This document shows, one piece after another, positions 46,712 to 55,730 of a stretch of DNA of 64,000 nt. The notes below the pieces were generated by a model that worked only from the letters and a program-made list of their open reading frames with translations, ran no database searches and was not told the origin of the DNA. Position numbers and translations under genes: made by a program. The stretch comes from Alteromonas sp. V450 (GTDB lineage: Bacteria > Pseudomonadota > Gammaproteobacteria > Enterobacterales > Alteromonadaceae): positions 186,001 through 250,000 of the forward strand of contig NZ_MODU01000004.1 in assembly GCF_001885075.1 (NCBI RefSeq). Reading direction: 5' to 3'. Every line of letters starts with the position of its first letter. The first letter of the stretch is position 1.

Positions 46712-47638
46712 ATGCTTAACCGTCTTCAGGAGTCTGATATTAAGCTACTCCGCGTTTTTTACGCGGTGGCCAGTTGTAATGGTTTCACGGCAGCAGAGCC
46801 AGTACTGCGCATGCAAAGACCGAATATCAGTGCTGCTATAAAAAAATTAGAAGAACGTTTAGACCTTGTACTTTGTCATCGAGGCCGTGGTGGTTTTCAA
46901 ATGACAAAAGAGGGAGAGGTCGTTTTCCAAGAAACAAAACGCATTTTTAATGCGTTCGACAACTTTGTATTCAATTTAAAATCTCTTCATGACGACTATT
47001 CAGGTCATATTACGCTTGTACTAATGGCGGGGTTGCCGCTTTCAATGCATATGGCGGTTAGTAAAGCTGTCAAAAGTACGATGAAGAAATTTGACGACAT
47101 ACATGTCAATATTCAAACGCGTTTGTACAACGAAGTAGAACACGTAGCGTTATCTGGTGAGTGTCATCTTGTCGTGTCTACTTACGATATGGTTAAACCA
47201 GAATCGGTAACTTTTCATCCGGTAGGACACAAAATCGAGGGACGCCTTTATTGCGCTCCTACACATCCGCTTGCAAAGTATCGCGATACTGATTTACCCA
47301 GCGATGTCAAAATTGGTGATTATCCAGCAATTGGAATTTCCGGTTTGTCTTCAGCGAATTACATTGAAGAGGAAACGCGATTGTCTATACAGACATTCTC
47401 AGACTCATTTGACGCTGCCATGTCGGCCATTATGACGGGTGAATACGTAGGTCTACTTCCTGACTACATGGCAAAAGAACAAGGTGCTGCATTGGGCTTG
47501 GTGCCAATTGCTAAGGGAAGTTTGTTTAATTTCACACATGAACTCTTTGTGATGAATGGAAAAAACACCCGTTTAAACCCCGTCTTGCGACATTGTATAA
47601 AAGAGCTCAGCTATTTTATTTCTGAAAGTCAAAAATAG
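46712..47638 (+). CDS. LysR-family transcriptional regulator
   Basis: A 308-aa regulator with an N-terminal winged helix-turn-helix (about residues 10-70; ISAAIKKLEERLDLVLCHRG is the recognition helix end and linker) and a C-terminal periplasmic-binding-like effector domain from about residue 92. The usual divergently transcribed target is missing: uvrB upstream reads the same way, and queC downstream converges. The effector and regulon are unknown. A strong terminator at 47670 closes the gene. Confidence 0.9.
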   Translation: MLNRLQESDIKLLRVFYAVASCNGFTAAEPVLRMQRPNISAAIKKLEERLDLVLCHRGRGGFQMTKEGEVVFQETKRIFNAFDNFVFNLKSLHDDYSGHITLVLMAGLPLSMHMAVSKAVKSTMKKFDDIHVNIQTRLYNEVEHVALSGECHLVVSTYDMVKPESVTFHPVGHKIEGRLYCAPTHPLAKYRDTDLPSDVKIGDYPAIGISGLSSANYIEEETRLSIQTFSDSFDAAMSAIMTGEYVGLLPDYMAKEQGAALGLVPIAKGSLFNFTHELFVMNGKNTRLNPVLRHCIKELSYFISESQK

Positions 47639-47669
47639 ATTTATCAACGCACACAGTAAAACAGTACCG

Positions 47670-47715
47670 CTTGTTTTGGCGTGCTTACAGAAGCACGCGA
47701 AACAAGTGTTTTTTT
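47670..47715 (+). terminator. Rho-independent terminator of the LysR gene
   Basis: A long two-part stem (CTTGTTT with AAACAAG, and GCGTGCTT with AAGCACGC around an ACAG loop, 47670-47706) is followed by TGTTTTTTT. Confidence 0.85.
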
Positions 47716-47744
47716 ATAGTAACAGGTAGCGGTCAGCGCAACAT

Positions 47745-48401
47745 TTATTCGTACTCTAGTGGGTCGGTAGCTCCGTTTTCTTTAAATGCCTCTAAGCGTT
47801 CTTCACACGCACCGCATTTTCCGCACGCTTTTTCTCTGCCGTTGTAACAAGTCCACGTTTGGCCATAATCCAGCCCCATAGACAGGCCATCGGTCAATAT
47901 AGCGGTTTTGCTGTCGTCGATATAAGGAGTCATAATGGTGACAGGTGTGTAATTCGCGATACCGCACACATCATTCATTTTATGGACAAACTCTGGACGA
48001 CAATCCGGATAAATAGCGTGGTCACCAGAATGTGCACCGTAGTAAACTTCGTTTGCATCTAAGCTCACAGCATATCCGACGGCCAGTGAAAGCAAAATCA
48101 TGTTGCGATTTGGAACCACAGTTTGCTTCATGCTTGGCTCTTCGTAGTGGCCTTCTGGAACGTCGATATCTGACGTCAGGGCAGAGCCGCCTATAAGGGT
48201 ATTTATCGCGCTAATATCAACAATTTTGTGAGGCACATTAAGCGACTTACATACGTTTGCCGCATAATCGAGCTCTTTCTTATGGCGCTGACCGTAATTA
48301 AAGCTTAAAGCGTGGACTTTCTTGCCGGCTTTCAGCGCTTTGTGCAGAACAGTGAAGGAGTCCATGCCTCCTGAATATATAACAACAACGTTTTCTGACA
48401 T
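47745..48401 (-). CDS. queC: 7-cyano-7-deazaguanine synthase
   Basis: QueC converts 7-carboxy-7-deazaguanine to preQ0 with ATP and ammonia in the queuosine tRNA modification pathway. The 218-aa product has the PP-loop YSGGMDSFT (residues 9-17) and a zinc site formed by [18 protein letters not shown] near the C-terminus. It is divergent from queE, its pathway neighbour, with only 85 bp between them. I saw no clear preQ1 riboswitch in that gap. Confidence 0.97.
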   Translation of the reverse strand: MSENVVVIYSGGMDSFTVLHKALKAGKKVHALSFNYGQRHKKELDYAANVCKSLNVPHKIVDISAINTLIGGSALTSDIDVPEGHYEEPSMKQTVVPNRNMILLSLAVGYAVSLDANEVYYGAHSGDHAIYPDCRPEFVHKMNDVCGIANYTPVTIMTPYIDDSKTAILTDGLSMGLDYGQTWTCYNGREKACGKCGACEERLEAFKENGATDPLEYE

Positions 48402-48486
48402 AGTTTTCGAAGATTTAAGAAATTATGCCCGAATTTTATGTGATCCTTGGTAAAATCCCAACATACAATCGTAAAAGGGTGTCAAA

Positions 48487-49170
48487 TTGTCTGTAATGTC
48501 CACATTAAACATCAATGAGATGTTTGAAACTATTCAAGGTGAAGGTGCTCACACAGGTATTCCTTCTATCTTTGTTCGTCTACAGGGCTGCCCTGTAGGG
48601 TGTCCATGGTGTGATACCAAACATACATGGGAAATTAACCCTGAACTCAGTGTGTCGCCCCAAGCGGTGATAACCAAAGGCGAAGAATCTGAAACTTACT
48701 TCATTTCAAGTGAAGAGGCGCTGCTAAGCGAGTTCAAGCAACAAGGTTATGTAGCAAAGCATGTGGTTATTACTGGCGGTGAGCCATGTATGTATGATTT
48801 ACGTCCGCTGACGAGCCTTCTTCACGACAAAGGATATACAACACAGATTGAGACTAGCGGTACCTTTGAAGTGCTTTGCGATGTGCGCACCTACGTGACA
48901 GTATCTCCTAAAATAAATATGAAAGGCGGATATGACGTCTTAGTGAGCGCGCTTGAACGAGCCAATGAAATTAAGCATCCCATCGCTATGCAAAAGCATA
49001 TTGACGAGCTTGATGCGCTTCTTGCTAATGTATCGTCTCTAGATGGGAAACAGGTTTGTTTACAACCAATTAGCCAGCAAAAGAGAGCAACAGAGCTTGC
49101 AGTGCGTACTTGTATTGAACGTAACTGGCGGCTATCTTTACAAACACACAAGTACATTGGCATTGAATAA
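48487..49170 (+). CDS. queE: 7-carboxy-7-deazaguanine synthase
   Basis: QueE is a radical SAM enzyme that contracts the ring of 6-carboxytetrahydropterin. The 227-aa product has the iron-sulfur motif CPVGCPWC (Cys-x3-Cys-x2-Cys) after the FETIQGEGAHTG substrate segment, and the later HVVITGGEPCMYDL SAM-binding stretch. TTG 48487 is spaced seven bases from an AAAAGGG ribosome site, whereas ATG 48496 is too far; either start gives a full enzyme. Divergent from queC. Confidence 0.95.
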   Translation: MSVMSTLNINEMFETIQGEGAHTGIPSIFVRLQGCPVGCPWCDTKHTWEINPELSVSPQAVITKGEESETYFISSEEALLSEFKQQGYVAKHVVITGGEPCMYDLRPLTSLLHDKGYTTQIETSGTFEVLCDVRTYVTVSPKINMKGGYDVLVSALERANEIKHPIAMQKHIDELDALLANVSSLDGKQVCLQPISQQKRATELAVRTCIERNWRLSLQTHKYIGIE

Positions 49171-49207
49171 TGTCTTCACACATCAAGTTATACTAGGGAC
49201 AACATAA

Positions 49208-50068
49208 ATGGTGAAAAGAGGGTTTTGGATTTTCATAATGCTTGTGTTTGCGAAGCATGCCAGTGGTGCGCTTTGGACAATCACCTACCCACGTCCCCTT
49301 GATGAAACTGATGAAAGGACACAGTACCCTGTTGCGCTTCTCAAGCTGGCCTTGGACAAAACCGGAGTTAACTACGAACTAAAGCCATCAGATAGAATTT
49401 TGCTCACGGGTAAAGCAATGCGTCAGCTGCGCGAGAACCGAGAAGTAAACATCGTGTGGAGTATGACTGACAGTCAAAGGGAAAAAGAGTTAACGCCCAT
49501 ACGTATCCCCATTGCAAAAGGCCTTATTGGTTTGCGGGTTTTCGCCGTCAGTACAGATAAAAAATCAAAGTTTGACAATTTACTCTCGCTCAATGACATG
49601 CGCAGGTTAGTGCCCATTCAAGGCGAGGAGTGGCCCGACACCAAAATTTTACAGGCAAATGGTTTTAATGTGTTTACGGTTCCAGATTATCGCGAAGCGT
49701 ATGCGATGATTATTCAAGGGAAAGGGGACTTTTTTCCGCGCTCTGTAATGGAAATAAACGCTGAGTTACAAGCTCAGGGCTCTTCTAAAGGTTTACATCT
49801 AGAGGAAAATTTTGCGTTGTATTACCCGACTGCCATGTATTATTTTGTTAGTGCTAGTAACAAAATTCTCGCAAATTTAATAGAAACAGGTCTTAAGAGA
49901 GCCATAGACGATGGTTCGTTTGAAGCACTCTTTCAATCTACCTATTCTCCAATATTAGCATCGTTAGACATTGACGAGCGCAAAATCTTTACATTGGAAA
50001 ATCCTTTACTCCCTATTGAAACGCCTTTAAATAACGAAAAGCTTTGGTACAAGCCCGAATTAGATTAA
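49208..50068 (+). CDS. Periplasmic solute-binding protein-like protein (SBP family 3 type)
   Basis: A 286-aa secreted protein: signal peptide MVKRGFWIFIMLVFAKHASGA, then a two-lobed binding-protein fold of the amino-acid-binding type (DLTG-like start YPVALLKLALDKTGVNYEL, later FTVPDYREAYAMIIQGKGDFFPRS). No ABC permease or ATPase gene is adjacent, so it may be an orphan binding protein or a sensor partner, as is common in this group. It follows queE by 37 bp but is probably unrelated to queuosine. Confidence 0.75.
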   Translation: MVKRGFWIFIMLVFAKHASGALWTITYPRPLDETDERTQYPVALLKLALDKTGVNYELKPSDRILLTGKAMRQLRENREVNIVWSMTDSQREKELTPIRIPIAKGLIGLRVFAVSTDKKSKFDNLLSLNDMRRLVPIQGEEWPDTKILQANGFNVFTVPDYREAYAMIIQGKGDFFPRSVMEINAELQAQGSSKGLHLEENFALYYPTAMYYFVSASNKILANLIETGLKRAIDDGSFEALFQSTYSPILASLDIDERKIFTLENPLLPIETPLNNEKLWYKPELD

Positions 50069-50095
50069 AAAAACGCGGCTGGCGCCGCGTTTATT
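50067..50095. terminator. Bidirectional terminator between the binding protein and asnB
   Basis: AAACGCGGC (50071-50079) and GCCGCGTTT (50084-50092) around TGGC, with a run of A on the left and TTTATT on the right. It serves asnB best (leftward). Confidence 0.75.
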
Positions 50096-50114
50096 GCAAG
50101 TTTTACTAAATAAA

Positions 50115-51785
50115 CTACGCTTCTCCAGCGTGAACTCCTTTCATTGAGCGGCCTGAAGGGTCTGCGTTATTTTTAAAGCTCTCGTCCCATTCAAGGGCTT
50201 CAGCGGTACTACATGCAATAGATTTACCGCCCGGTACACAGCGGGCTGCGCTTTCTTGCGGGAAATAGCTCTCAAATATCGTGCGGTAGTAGTAGCCTTC
50301 TTTGGTGTCTGGCGTATTTACTGGGAAGCGGAACTCCGCTGTTGCTAGCTGCTGGTCGCTAACTTCGTTTTCAACGAAGTCGCGAATTGAGTCGATCCAC
50401 GAATAACCTACGCCGTCACCAAACTGTTCTTTCTGACGCCATAATACTTCTGCTGGAAGGGTTTCGCCGTTATCAAATGCTTTACGAAGGATCCACTTCT
50501 CCATTTTTCCGTCTAGACACATTTTGTCTTGCGGGTTCAAGCGCATGGCTACGTCAATGAAGTTCTTATCTAAGAAAGGAACACGGGCTTCTACACCCCA
50601 TGCTGACGTGGCCTTGTTAGCACGCGCACAGTCAAACATGTGAAGGCGATCTAACTTTCGAACCGTTTCTTCATGGAATTCCTTGGCGTTTGGCGCTTTA
50701 TGGAAATACAGGTAACCACCAAAAATTTCATCAGAACCTTCACCCGAAAGCACCATTTTAATGCCCATCGCTTTAATCTTTCGGGTCATTAAGTACATGG
50801 GCGTAGCGGCGCGAATTGTCGTTGTGTCGTAGGTTTCCAAGTGGTAGATAACATCACGGATGGCATCTAAACCTTCTTGAATAGTGAAGTGAATTTCATG
50901 GTGCACGGTGCCAATCATGTCGGCCACTTTCTTCGCTGCCTTAAGATCTGGAGCACCTTCAAGACCTACTGCAAAACTGTGCAGACGAGGCCACCACGCA
51001 TCAGTTTTATCTTCATCTTCAACGCGCTTTGCAACATATTGCGCAGCTACAGCTGAAACGAGTGATGAGTCTAAGCCGCCAGATAACAATACGGCGTATG
51101 GAACGTCAGACATCATATGAGACTTAACCGCTTTTTCAAAAGCAACACGAAGCTCGTCTAGATCACTTGAGTTGTCTTTAACGTTATCGTATTCCATCCA
51201 GTCACGTTTGTAGTACTTGGTGATTTTACCTTCTTTGCTCCACAGATAGTGGCCAGGAGGAAACTCACTAATTGTTTTACATACGCCTGCTAACGCTTTC
51301 ATTTCAGATGAAACATAGAAGTTACCGTGTTCGTCATAACCCGTGTAAAGCGGAATAATGCCAATGTGGTCACGGGCAATCAGGTAAGCGTCCTGTTCTT
51401 CATCATAAAGAATAAACGCGAACATGCCTTCTAGGTCATCAATAAAGTCGATGCCTTTTTGCTGGAATAGAGGAAGGATAACTTCGCAATCTGAACGCGT
51501 TTTAAATGGATACGGTTCATCCAACTCAGCAGCTAGCTGCTTGTGATTGTAAATCTCGCCGTTTACAGCAAGGATTTGTTTATCGTTTTGACTGATAAGC
51601 GGCTGTGCCCCTGTATCAACGTCGACAATCGCCAATCTTTCGTGACAAAGAATGGTATTGTCATTGTTCCAGATACCCGACCAGTCAGGGCCACGGTGGC
51701 GCAAAAGTTTTGATAAATCGAGGGCTTGGGTTCTGAGTTCAGACACATCGGTTTTGATATCAAGGATACCGAAAATACCACACAT
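50115..51785 (-). CDS. asnB: Asparagine synthase B (glutamine-hydrolysing)
   Basis: AsnB makes asparagine from aspartate with glutamine and ATP. The 556-aa product begins MCGIFGILD, leaving catalytic Cys2 of the class II glutamine amidotransferase domain; the synthetase domain has the PP-loop LLSGGLDSSL (near residue 233) and the GEGSDEIFGGY segment. Length matches E. coli AsnB (554). It is transcribed alone. The 360 bp upstream contain its promoter region but no gene I accept. Confidence 0.97.
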   Translation of the reverse strand: MCGIFGILDIKTDVSELRTQALDLSKLLRHRGPDWSGIWNNDNTILCHERLAIVDVDTGAQPLISQNDKQILAVNGEIYNHKQLAAELDEPYPFKTRSDCEVILPLFQQKGIDFIDDLEGMFAFILYDEEQDAYLIARDHIGIIPLYTGYDEHGNFYVSSEMKALAGVCKTISEFPPGHYLWSKEGKITKYYKRDWMEYDNVKDNSSDLDELRVAFEKAVKSHMMSDVPYAVLLSGGLDSSLVSAVAAQYVAKRVEDEDKTDAWWPRLHSFAVGLEGAPDLKAAKKVADMIGTVHHEIHFTIQEGLDAIRDVIYHLETYDTTTIRAATPMYLMTRKIKAMGIKMVLSGEGSDEIFGGYLYFHKAPNAKEFHEETVRKLDRLHMFDCARANKATSAWGVEARVPFLDKNFIDVAMRLNPQDKMCLDGKMEKWILRKAFDNGETLPAEVLWRQKEQFGDGVGYSWIDSIRDFVENEVSDQQLATAEFRFPVNTPDTKEGYYYRTIFESYFPQESAARCVPGGKSIACSTAEALEWDESFKNNADPSGRSMKGVHAGEA

Positions 51786-52091
51786 ATAACGGATTCTCTC
51801 TGTTCACTTGTTGAAAAAAATAGAAATTTTTCTGTCGGTACTCGCGTACGAGTGGGCGAAGGTTTGTTGTTATTCTTATTCGCGTGCCCCTGAATGTGCC
51901 AGTCTGACAGGAAAATGCAAGCACATTATGATGAGAAAATGGAAATTCTTATTCCATTTATATCAAAATAGCCATTTATTAACATTTTTATCCTATTTCA
52001 GGCGCATGATCCTTATGGTTACCCGGGAGTATGAGTTTTCCCTAATAGAAAACAGTGGTTCAGCTACTGGTTTCACGGCCTGTAAAATAAC
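51786..52091. other. Intergenic region upstream of asnB
   Basis: About 300 bp between the asnB start and the terminator of the next gene. It is AT-rich and should hold the asnB promoter, which I cannot place. A 99-codon plus-strand frame starting with TTG at 51808 lacks a ribosome site and known features and is not accepted as a gene. Confidence 0.5.
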
Positions 52092-52114
52092 AAAAAAGGC
52101 CTCATAAAGAGGCC
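52092..52114 (-). terminator. Rho-independent terminator of the M28 lipoprotein gene
   Basis: GGCCTC (52098-52103) and GAGGCC (52109-52114) with six A residues on the left make a leftward terminator 32 bp after the stop. Confidence 0.8.
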
Positions 52115-52145
52115 CTCATTTCCCGTAGCGTAATAAAAAAACGGG

Positions 52146-53822
52146 TTATTCGCTTTTTGCGTTGCGTTGGAATTCGCTCGTTTCATTCCAATTTGGCCAA
52201 GCATCAGCGTTAGCAACGCCCACACCCACATCAAACAGCATTTGCGTATCTTGCACAATTCCGCTCAAATCCCAGTCGTCACGATACTGATCGCATACTT
52301 GGTGATAGCAGCCCGTAACAATAACGTTCATGCGTTTTCTGTACTTAGCTGTCGCTTCATCTGCTGGCTCGTTACCGCCTTCTGCATAGAGTGCTGGTAC
52401 ACCTTGTTTGGCAAAGCTGAAGTGATCAGAGCGATAATAGTAACCGGCCTCAGGTCTGTCTTCCTGTGTAAGTGTGCGGCCTTGCTTTTCTGCTGCGGCT
52501 TTAAGGTAGTCTTCCATTTCCGACTTACCCATGCCCACAACCGCTACGTTCTTTGTTTTACCTAAGACGTTCATTGCGTCCATATTGATGTTAGCAACGG
52601 TGTCTTCAATTGGAATAACAGGGTTGCTCGCATAAAATTTACTGCCTAATAACCCTTGCTCTTCCGCAGTAACGACTAAAAACGATACCGAACGTTTAGG
52701 CGCTGGTGTAAGCTGAGAATAGGCTTTCGCCATGGCTATCATTGCCGCCGTTCCCGTAGCGTTATCGTGTGCACCGTTATAAATTTGATCGCCTTCTTTG
52801 GTTTCGTCCTTACCCAAGTGGTCCCAATGTGCCGTGTAGATAACGTGTTCATCAGGAAGCGCTGAGCCAGGTACCGTGGCAATTACGTTGTTACTTTCTG
52901 ATTTTTTGAACGAGTTGTTAACCGTAACTGACGCCTTTATGTTCATCGCCTTGTTATAAGGGCCTTGCATGGCTTTGGCTTTTTCTGCGTCAAAATCAAG
53001 ACCTGCATCTGCAAATACTTTTTTGGCTGCGTCTAGCGTAAGCCAGCCTTCAACGGCAACACGGCTCGCACCCTTATCGGCACTTACAAGGCCGTATTGT
53101 GGGCCACTCCAGCTGTTTGCTACAACAGACCAACCGTAAGACGCCGGCGCGGTCTCGTGAACAATAATAGCCCCAGCTGCACCTTGACGGCTCGCTTCTT
53201 CATATTTGTAGCTCCAACGGCCGTAATACGTCATCGTTGTGCCCTGAAACTTGCCGCTTTCTGGGTTTTCAAAACCAGGATCATTAATCAAAATAACGGC
53301 TGTTTTCCCTGTTAGGTCAAGTCCTTCATAGTCGTTCCAATTGTATTCCGGTGCATTAACACCATAGCCGACAAAAACCAATTCTGAATTTTGTAGCGTA
53401 ACTTCTTCAACTTCTCTTTTTGAGGAGGCAACCATATCTTCTTTATAAGCAAAGCTATTGTCGCCAATTTTCATGGTCATATCTGGATCAGCAGTAATTT
53501 CCATAAGCGCTACTTTTTGTAAAAAGCTATCGCCATTACCGGGCTTGAGTCCTGCTTTAGTGAATTCATTGACCAAGTATTCAATCGTTTTCTTTTCACC
53601 TTCAGTTGTCGGTAATCTACCCTCAAACTCATCTGAAGAGAGTATCTTCAAAGGTTCTCGAATATCTGCATCGGAAATACTATTATAAACGTCGTCAAAA
53701 TTAGATTTTACCGGCATTTCTTTTGACGCCGATTGGCTTTGTGAGGTGCTGTCGTTGTTAGGAGTGCAAGCACTTACGCCTAAAAGGGTAGGTACAATAA
53801 GTGGCAAAAACATTTTTTTCAT
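52146..53822 (-). CDS. M28-family zinc peptidase with PA domain, lipoprotein
   Basis: A 558-aa predicted lipid-anchored peptidase: leader ending GVSAC (Cys19), a protease-associated (PA) domain at about residues 150-260 and an M28 catalytic domain with TAHWDHLGKD, GAHDNATGTAA, TAEEQGLLGS and YYRSDHFSFAKQG supplying the two-zinc site and general base Glu. Family members are aminopeptidases acting outside the cytoplasm. A second, different M28 enzyme is at 32823-34241. Transcribed alone, ending at a good terminator. Confidence 0.93.
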   Translation of the reverse strand: MKKMFLPLIVPTLLGVSACTPNNDSTSQSQSASKEMPVKSNFDDVYNSISDADIREPLKILSSDEFEGRLPTTEGEKKTIEYLVNEFTKAGLKPGNGDSFLQKVALMEITADPDMTMKIGDNSFAYKEDMVASSKREVEEVTLQNSELVFVGYGVNAPEYNWNDYEGLDLTGKTAVILINDPGFENPESGKFQGTTMTYYGRWSYKYEEASRQGAAGAIIVHETAPASYGWSVVANSWSGPQYGLVSADKGASRVAVEGWLTLDAAKKVFADAGLDFDAEKAKAMQGPYNKAMNIKASVTVNNSFKKSESNNVIATVPGSALPDEHVIYTAHWDHLGKDETKEGDQIYNGAHDNATGTAAMIAMAKAYSQLTPAPKRSVSFLVVTAEEQGLLGSKFYASNPVIPIEDTVANINMDAMNVLGKTKNVAVVGMGKSEMEDYLKAAAEKQGRTLTQEDRPEAGYYYRSDHFSFAKQGVPALYAEGGNEPADEATAKYRKRMNVIVTGCYHQVCDQYRDDWDLSGIVQDTQMLFDVGVGVANADAWPNWNETSEFQRNAKSE

Positions 53823-53892
53823 TGTTGGTCTCTGTTTGCTCTACAATACGCCCCCAGTATAGAGAAAACCCCACAACGAACCAATAGTTGAT

Positions 53893-54789
53893 ATGCAATC
53901 AGACGCTATTCCCTTCTCGAAAGAGTATCTCGAAGGTCACGCAAGCCCTCCGGTTATAAACCTGCTGACTCGTGTAGACTTAATCAATAGCCCATTATTT
54001 CCTTCGGTGCCCGATTTGAATAGGGTTTTACGCCGATATTGTGATAACTGGGATGGTCCTGAGTTTAAAGCTCAACGATTATTTTTATCAACGGAAACAC
54101 GTTACTATGAAACGATCATCCGCCAGGACAACGTTGTGCCAACGAGAGAGAACAACTGGCACGATTTGTTTAATGCGCTAATCTGGGCTCAATTTCCAAA
54201 AGCAAAACGGCGCTTGAACGAGCTGCATGTGATAGATATTGAGCAATGCGGGGTGAGCCCTAGGACGCAAAGACGAAATCGCTTAACACATTTTGATGAA
54301 TGTGGCGTGGTTTTGGCGGTTGAATCGCCATCCAATGATTTGCCTGATGATGAAAAACAGGCCTACATTGCTTTTCAAGAGCGCTTTTTAGCAAAACTTG
54401 CTCATCACAAATGGCATGACGTATTTCTAAATGAACGAGAAGTATGGGGAAATAAGGTTACGCCATTTGTTTTTGGTCACGCCAATTTGGAGATGATGCT
54501 AAACCCTTTTATAGGGTTAACGGGTAAGTGGTTAGCGGTTGTTGTTCCGTCGGGTTTTTCTGAACTTTCATGGTGGGAGCAACGCAAAGCGGTTGATATG
54601 GCTTTAGTAAATAGGATTTCAGCACTTGATGACTTCCTTTGTGCACCAATCCTAAAACCTATACCACTCCTTGGTGTGCCCGGATGGCACCGCGAAGCAC
54701 AAACGCTTTGTTTTTATAACAATGTTGAGTATTTTCGTCCCGTAAACGCAAAGGCGAAGCCGTCTTTGCAGCTGCCACTTTTTGAATAA
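53893..54789 (+). CDS. DUF3025-family protein
   Basis: A 298-aa soluble protein without signal peptide. The conserved NNWHDLFNALIWAQFPKAKR stretch (about residues 87-106) and the following LTHFDECGVVL segment identify the DUF3025 family of unknown function, found in beta- and gammaproteobacteria. Further conserved pieces are FVFGHANLEMMLNPF and the C-terminal LGVPGWHREAQTLCFYN. No enzymatic motif is evident. It is divergent from the M28 peptidase gene (70 bp) and convergent with the Yip1-like gene, giving no functional hint. Confidence 0.85.
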   Translation: MQSDAIPFSKEYLEGHASPPVINLLTRVDLINSPLFPSVPDLNRVLRRYCDNWDGPEFKAQRLFLSTETRYYETIIRQDNVVPTRENNWHDLFNALIWAQFPKAKRRLNELHVIDIEQCGVSPRTQRRNRLTHFDECGVVLAVESPSNDLPDDEKQAYIAFQERFLAKLAHHKWHDVFLNEREVWGNKVTPFVFGHANLEMMLNPFIGLTGKWLAVVVPSGFSELSWWEQRKAVDMALVNRISALDDFLCAPILKPIPLLGVPGWHREAQTLCFYNNVEYFRPVNAKAKPSLQLPLFE

Positions 54790-54808
54790 AATCAATGATT
54801 ATCGCCAA

Positions 54809-54836
54809 TAAAAAAGCACCCTATAGGTGCTTTCAT
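54809..54836. terminator. Bidirectional terminator between DUF3025 and Yip1-like genes
   Basis: AAAGCACC (54813-54820) and GGTGCTTT (54826-54833), with A residues on the left and TTTCATT on the right. Confidence 0.75.
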
Positions 54837-54853
54837 TGGGTTTGGTATAAACA

Positions 54854-55561
54854 CTACATCACGAGGAGAATAACGAGCCACAGTGTGTAAATAATCGCGT
54901 AGGGTGCTGCGGCAATAATTGCCGATTTTTTACGTGAAAACGATGTCCACTTTGAAATACCTAGGGTGGCGAGTAAGATTCCCCAAAAAAGCTCTAACCT
55001 GATTGCCTGAGAAAAGCCATACCATGAAGAGTCCAGTGGTACGCCAAGGATGAAACTGAGAGACGTTGGCGCCATAATTGATGGCGATACTTGATGATCT
55101 CCATTGAATAATAGAAGCGCGACACCTACCAGACTGGTCAATACGTATGGCATAGATATCCACCATGCAAACCCATACCAGTCGGTGAATCCGAAAACAT
55201 GGCTATCGTCAGAACGTGTTGATAAGTTCAAATAAACGGCATAAATCGCATTTATGATGATAAGCACAAAGAAAGCGCCAATCATCTGAGACCATAGTAA
55301 CGTGTCGCGAGTAAAAAAGGCTCGCATCTGTTCTTCTTCTGCGGGACTCATGTCTCCCTGTGTCGCAATATTGATGTTTGCGAACCACTCAATATCAACA
55401 AAGCTTACGTAAAGGTATTGCGAGGCTAGCGTAACCCCCATAACGATAATAAAGGGCATCCAGCTCCAGTTGTTATGCTCTCCTACTGCTTTAAACACGC
55501 TGCTAGGTTTGAAAAAGATGTCATTACATGCTTGAAAGGGGTTTGATACAGGTGTGTGCAT
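54854..55561 (-). CDS. Yip1-family inner-membrane protein
   Basis: A 235-aa protein with five hydrophobic segments (around residues 33-52, 87-110, 128-150, 165-205 and 212-232) after a short cytoplasmic N-terminus containing ACNDIFFKPSSVFKAV, the typical opening of bacterial Yip1-domain proteins. A charged loop (DMSPAEEEQMRAFF) lies between the first two helices. Function unknown. Confidence 0.8.
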   Translation of the reverse strand: MHTPVSNPFQACNDIFFKPSSVFKAVGEHNNWSWMPFIIVMGVTLASQYLYVSFVDIEWFANINIATQGDMSPAEEEQMRAFFTRDTLLWSQMIGAFFVLIIINAIYAVYLNLSTRSDDSHVFGFTDWYGFAWWISMPYVLTSLVGVALLLFNGDHQVSPSIMAPTSLSFILGVPLDSSWYGFSQAIRLELFWGILLATLGISKWTSFSRKKSAIIAAAPYAIIYTLWLVILLVM

Positions 55562-55693
55562 CCATTGCTCCGCTTTTTTTAGTTAATGTTATTGTAGCGA
55601 TAGATTACTCAGTCATGTTTTGTATGTACAGAACAAGTTACTGATTAGTTTTTGATGCTATGGCGACCTTTCGGGTGACATATGTAAACGCAA

Positions 55694-55719
55694 AGAAAAG
55701 AGGGAGTTGACATTCCCTC
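55694..55719 (-). terminator. Rho-independent terminator of the cys operon
   Basis: GAGGGA (55700-55705) and TCCCTC (55714-55719); on the minus strand the stem is followed by TTTTCTTT. It lies just after the permease stop. Confidence 0.65.
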
Positions 55720-55730
55720 CACGGTGAAAT

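Noticed and set aside
48402..48486. preQ1 riboswitch in the queC/queE gap
   Set aside because: The gap is only 85 bp, shared by two divergent genes, and I saw no pseudoknot-like aptamer sequence.
51808..52107. A 99-codon plus-strand frame between asnB and the M28 peptidase gene
   Set aside because: TTG start without ribosome site, no recognisable domain, and it runs over the asnB promoter region and into the terminator of the peptidase gene.
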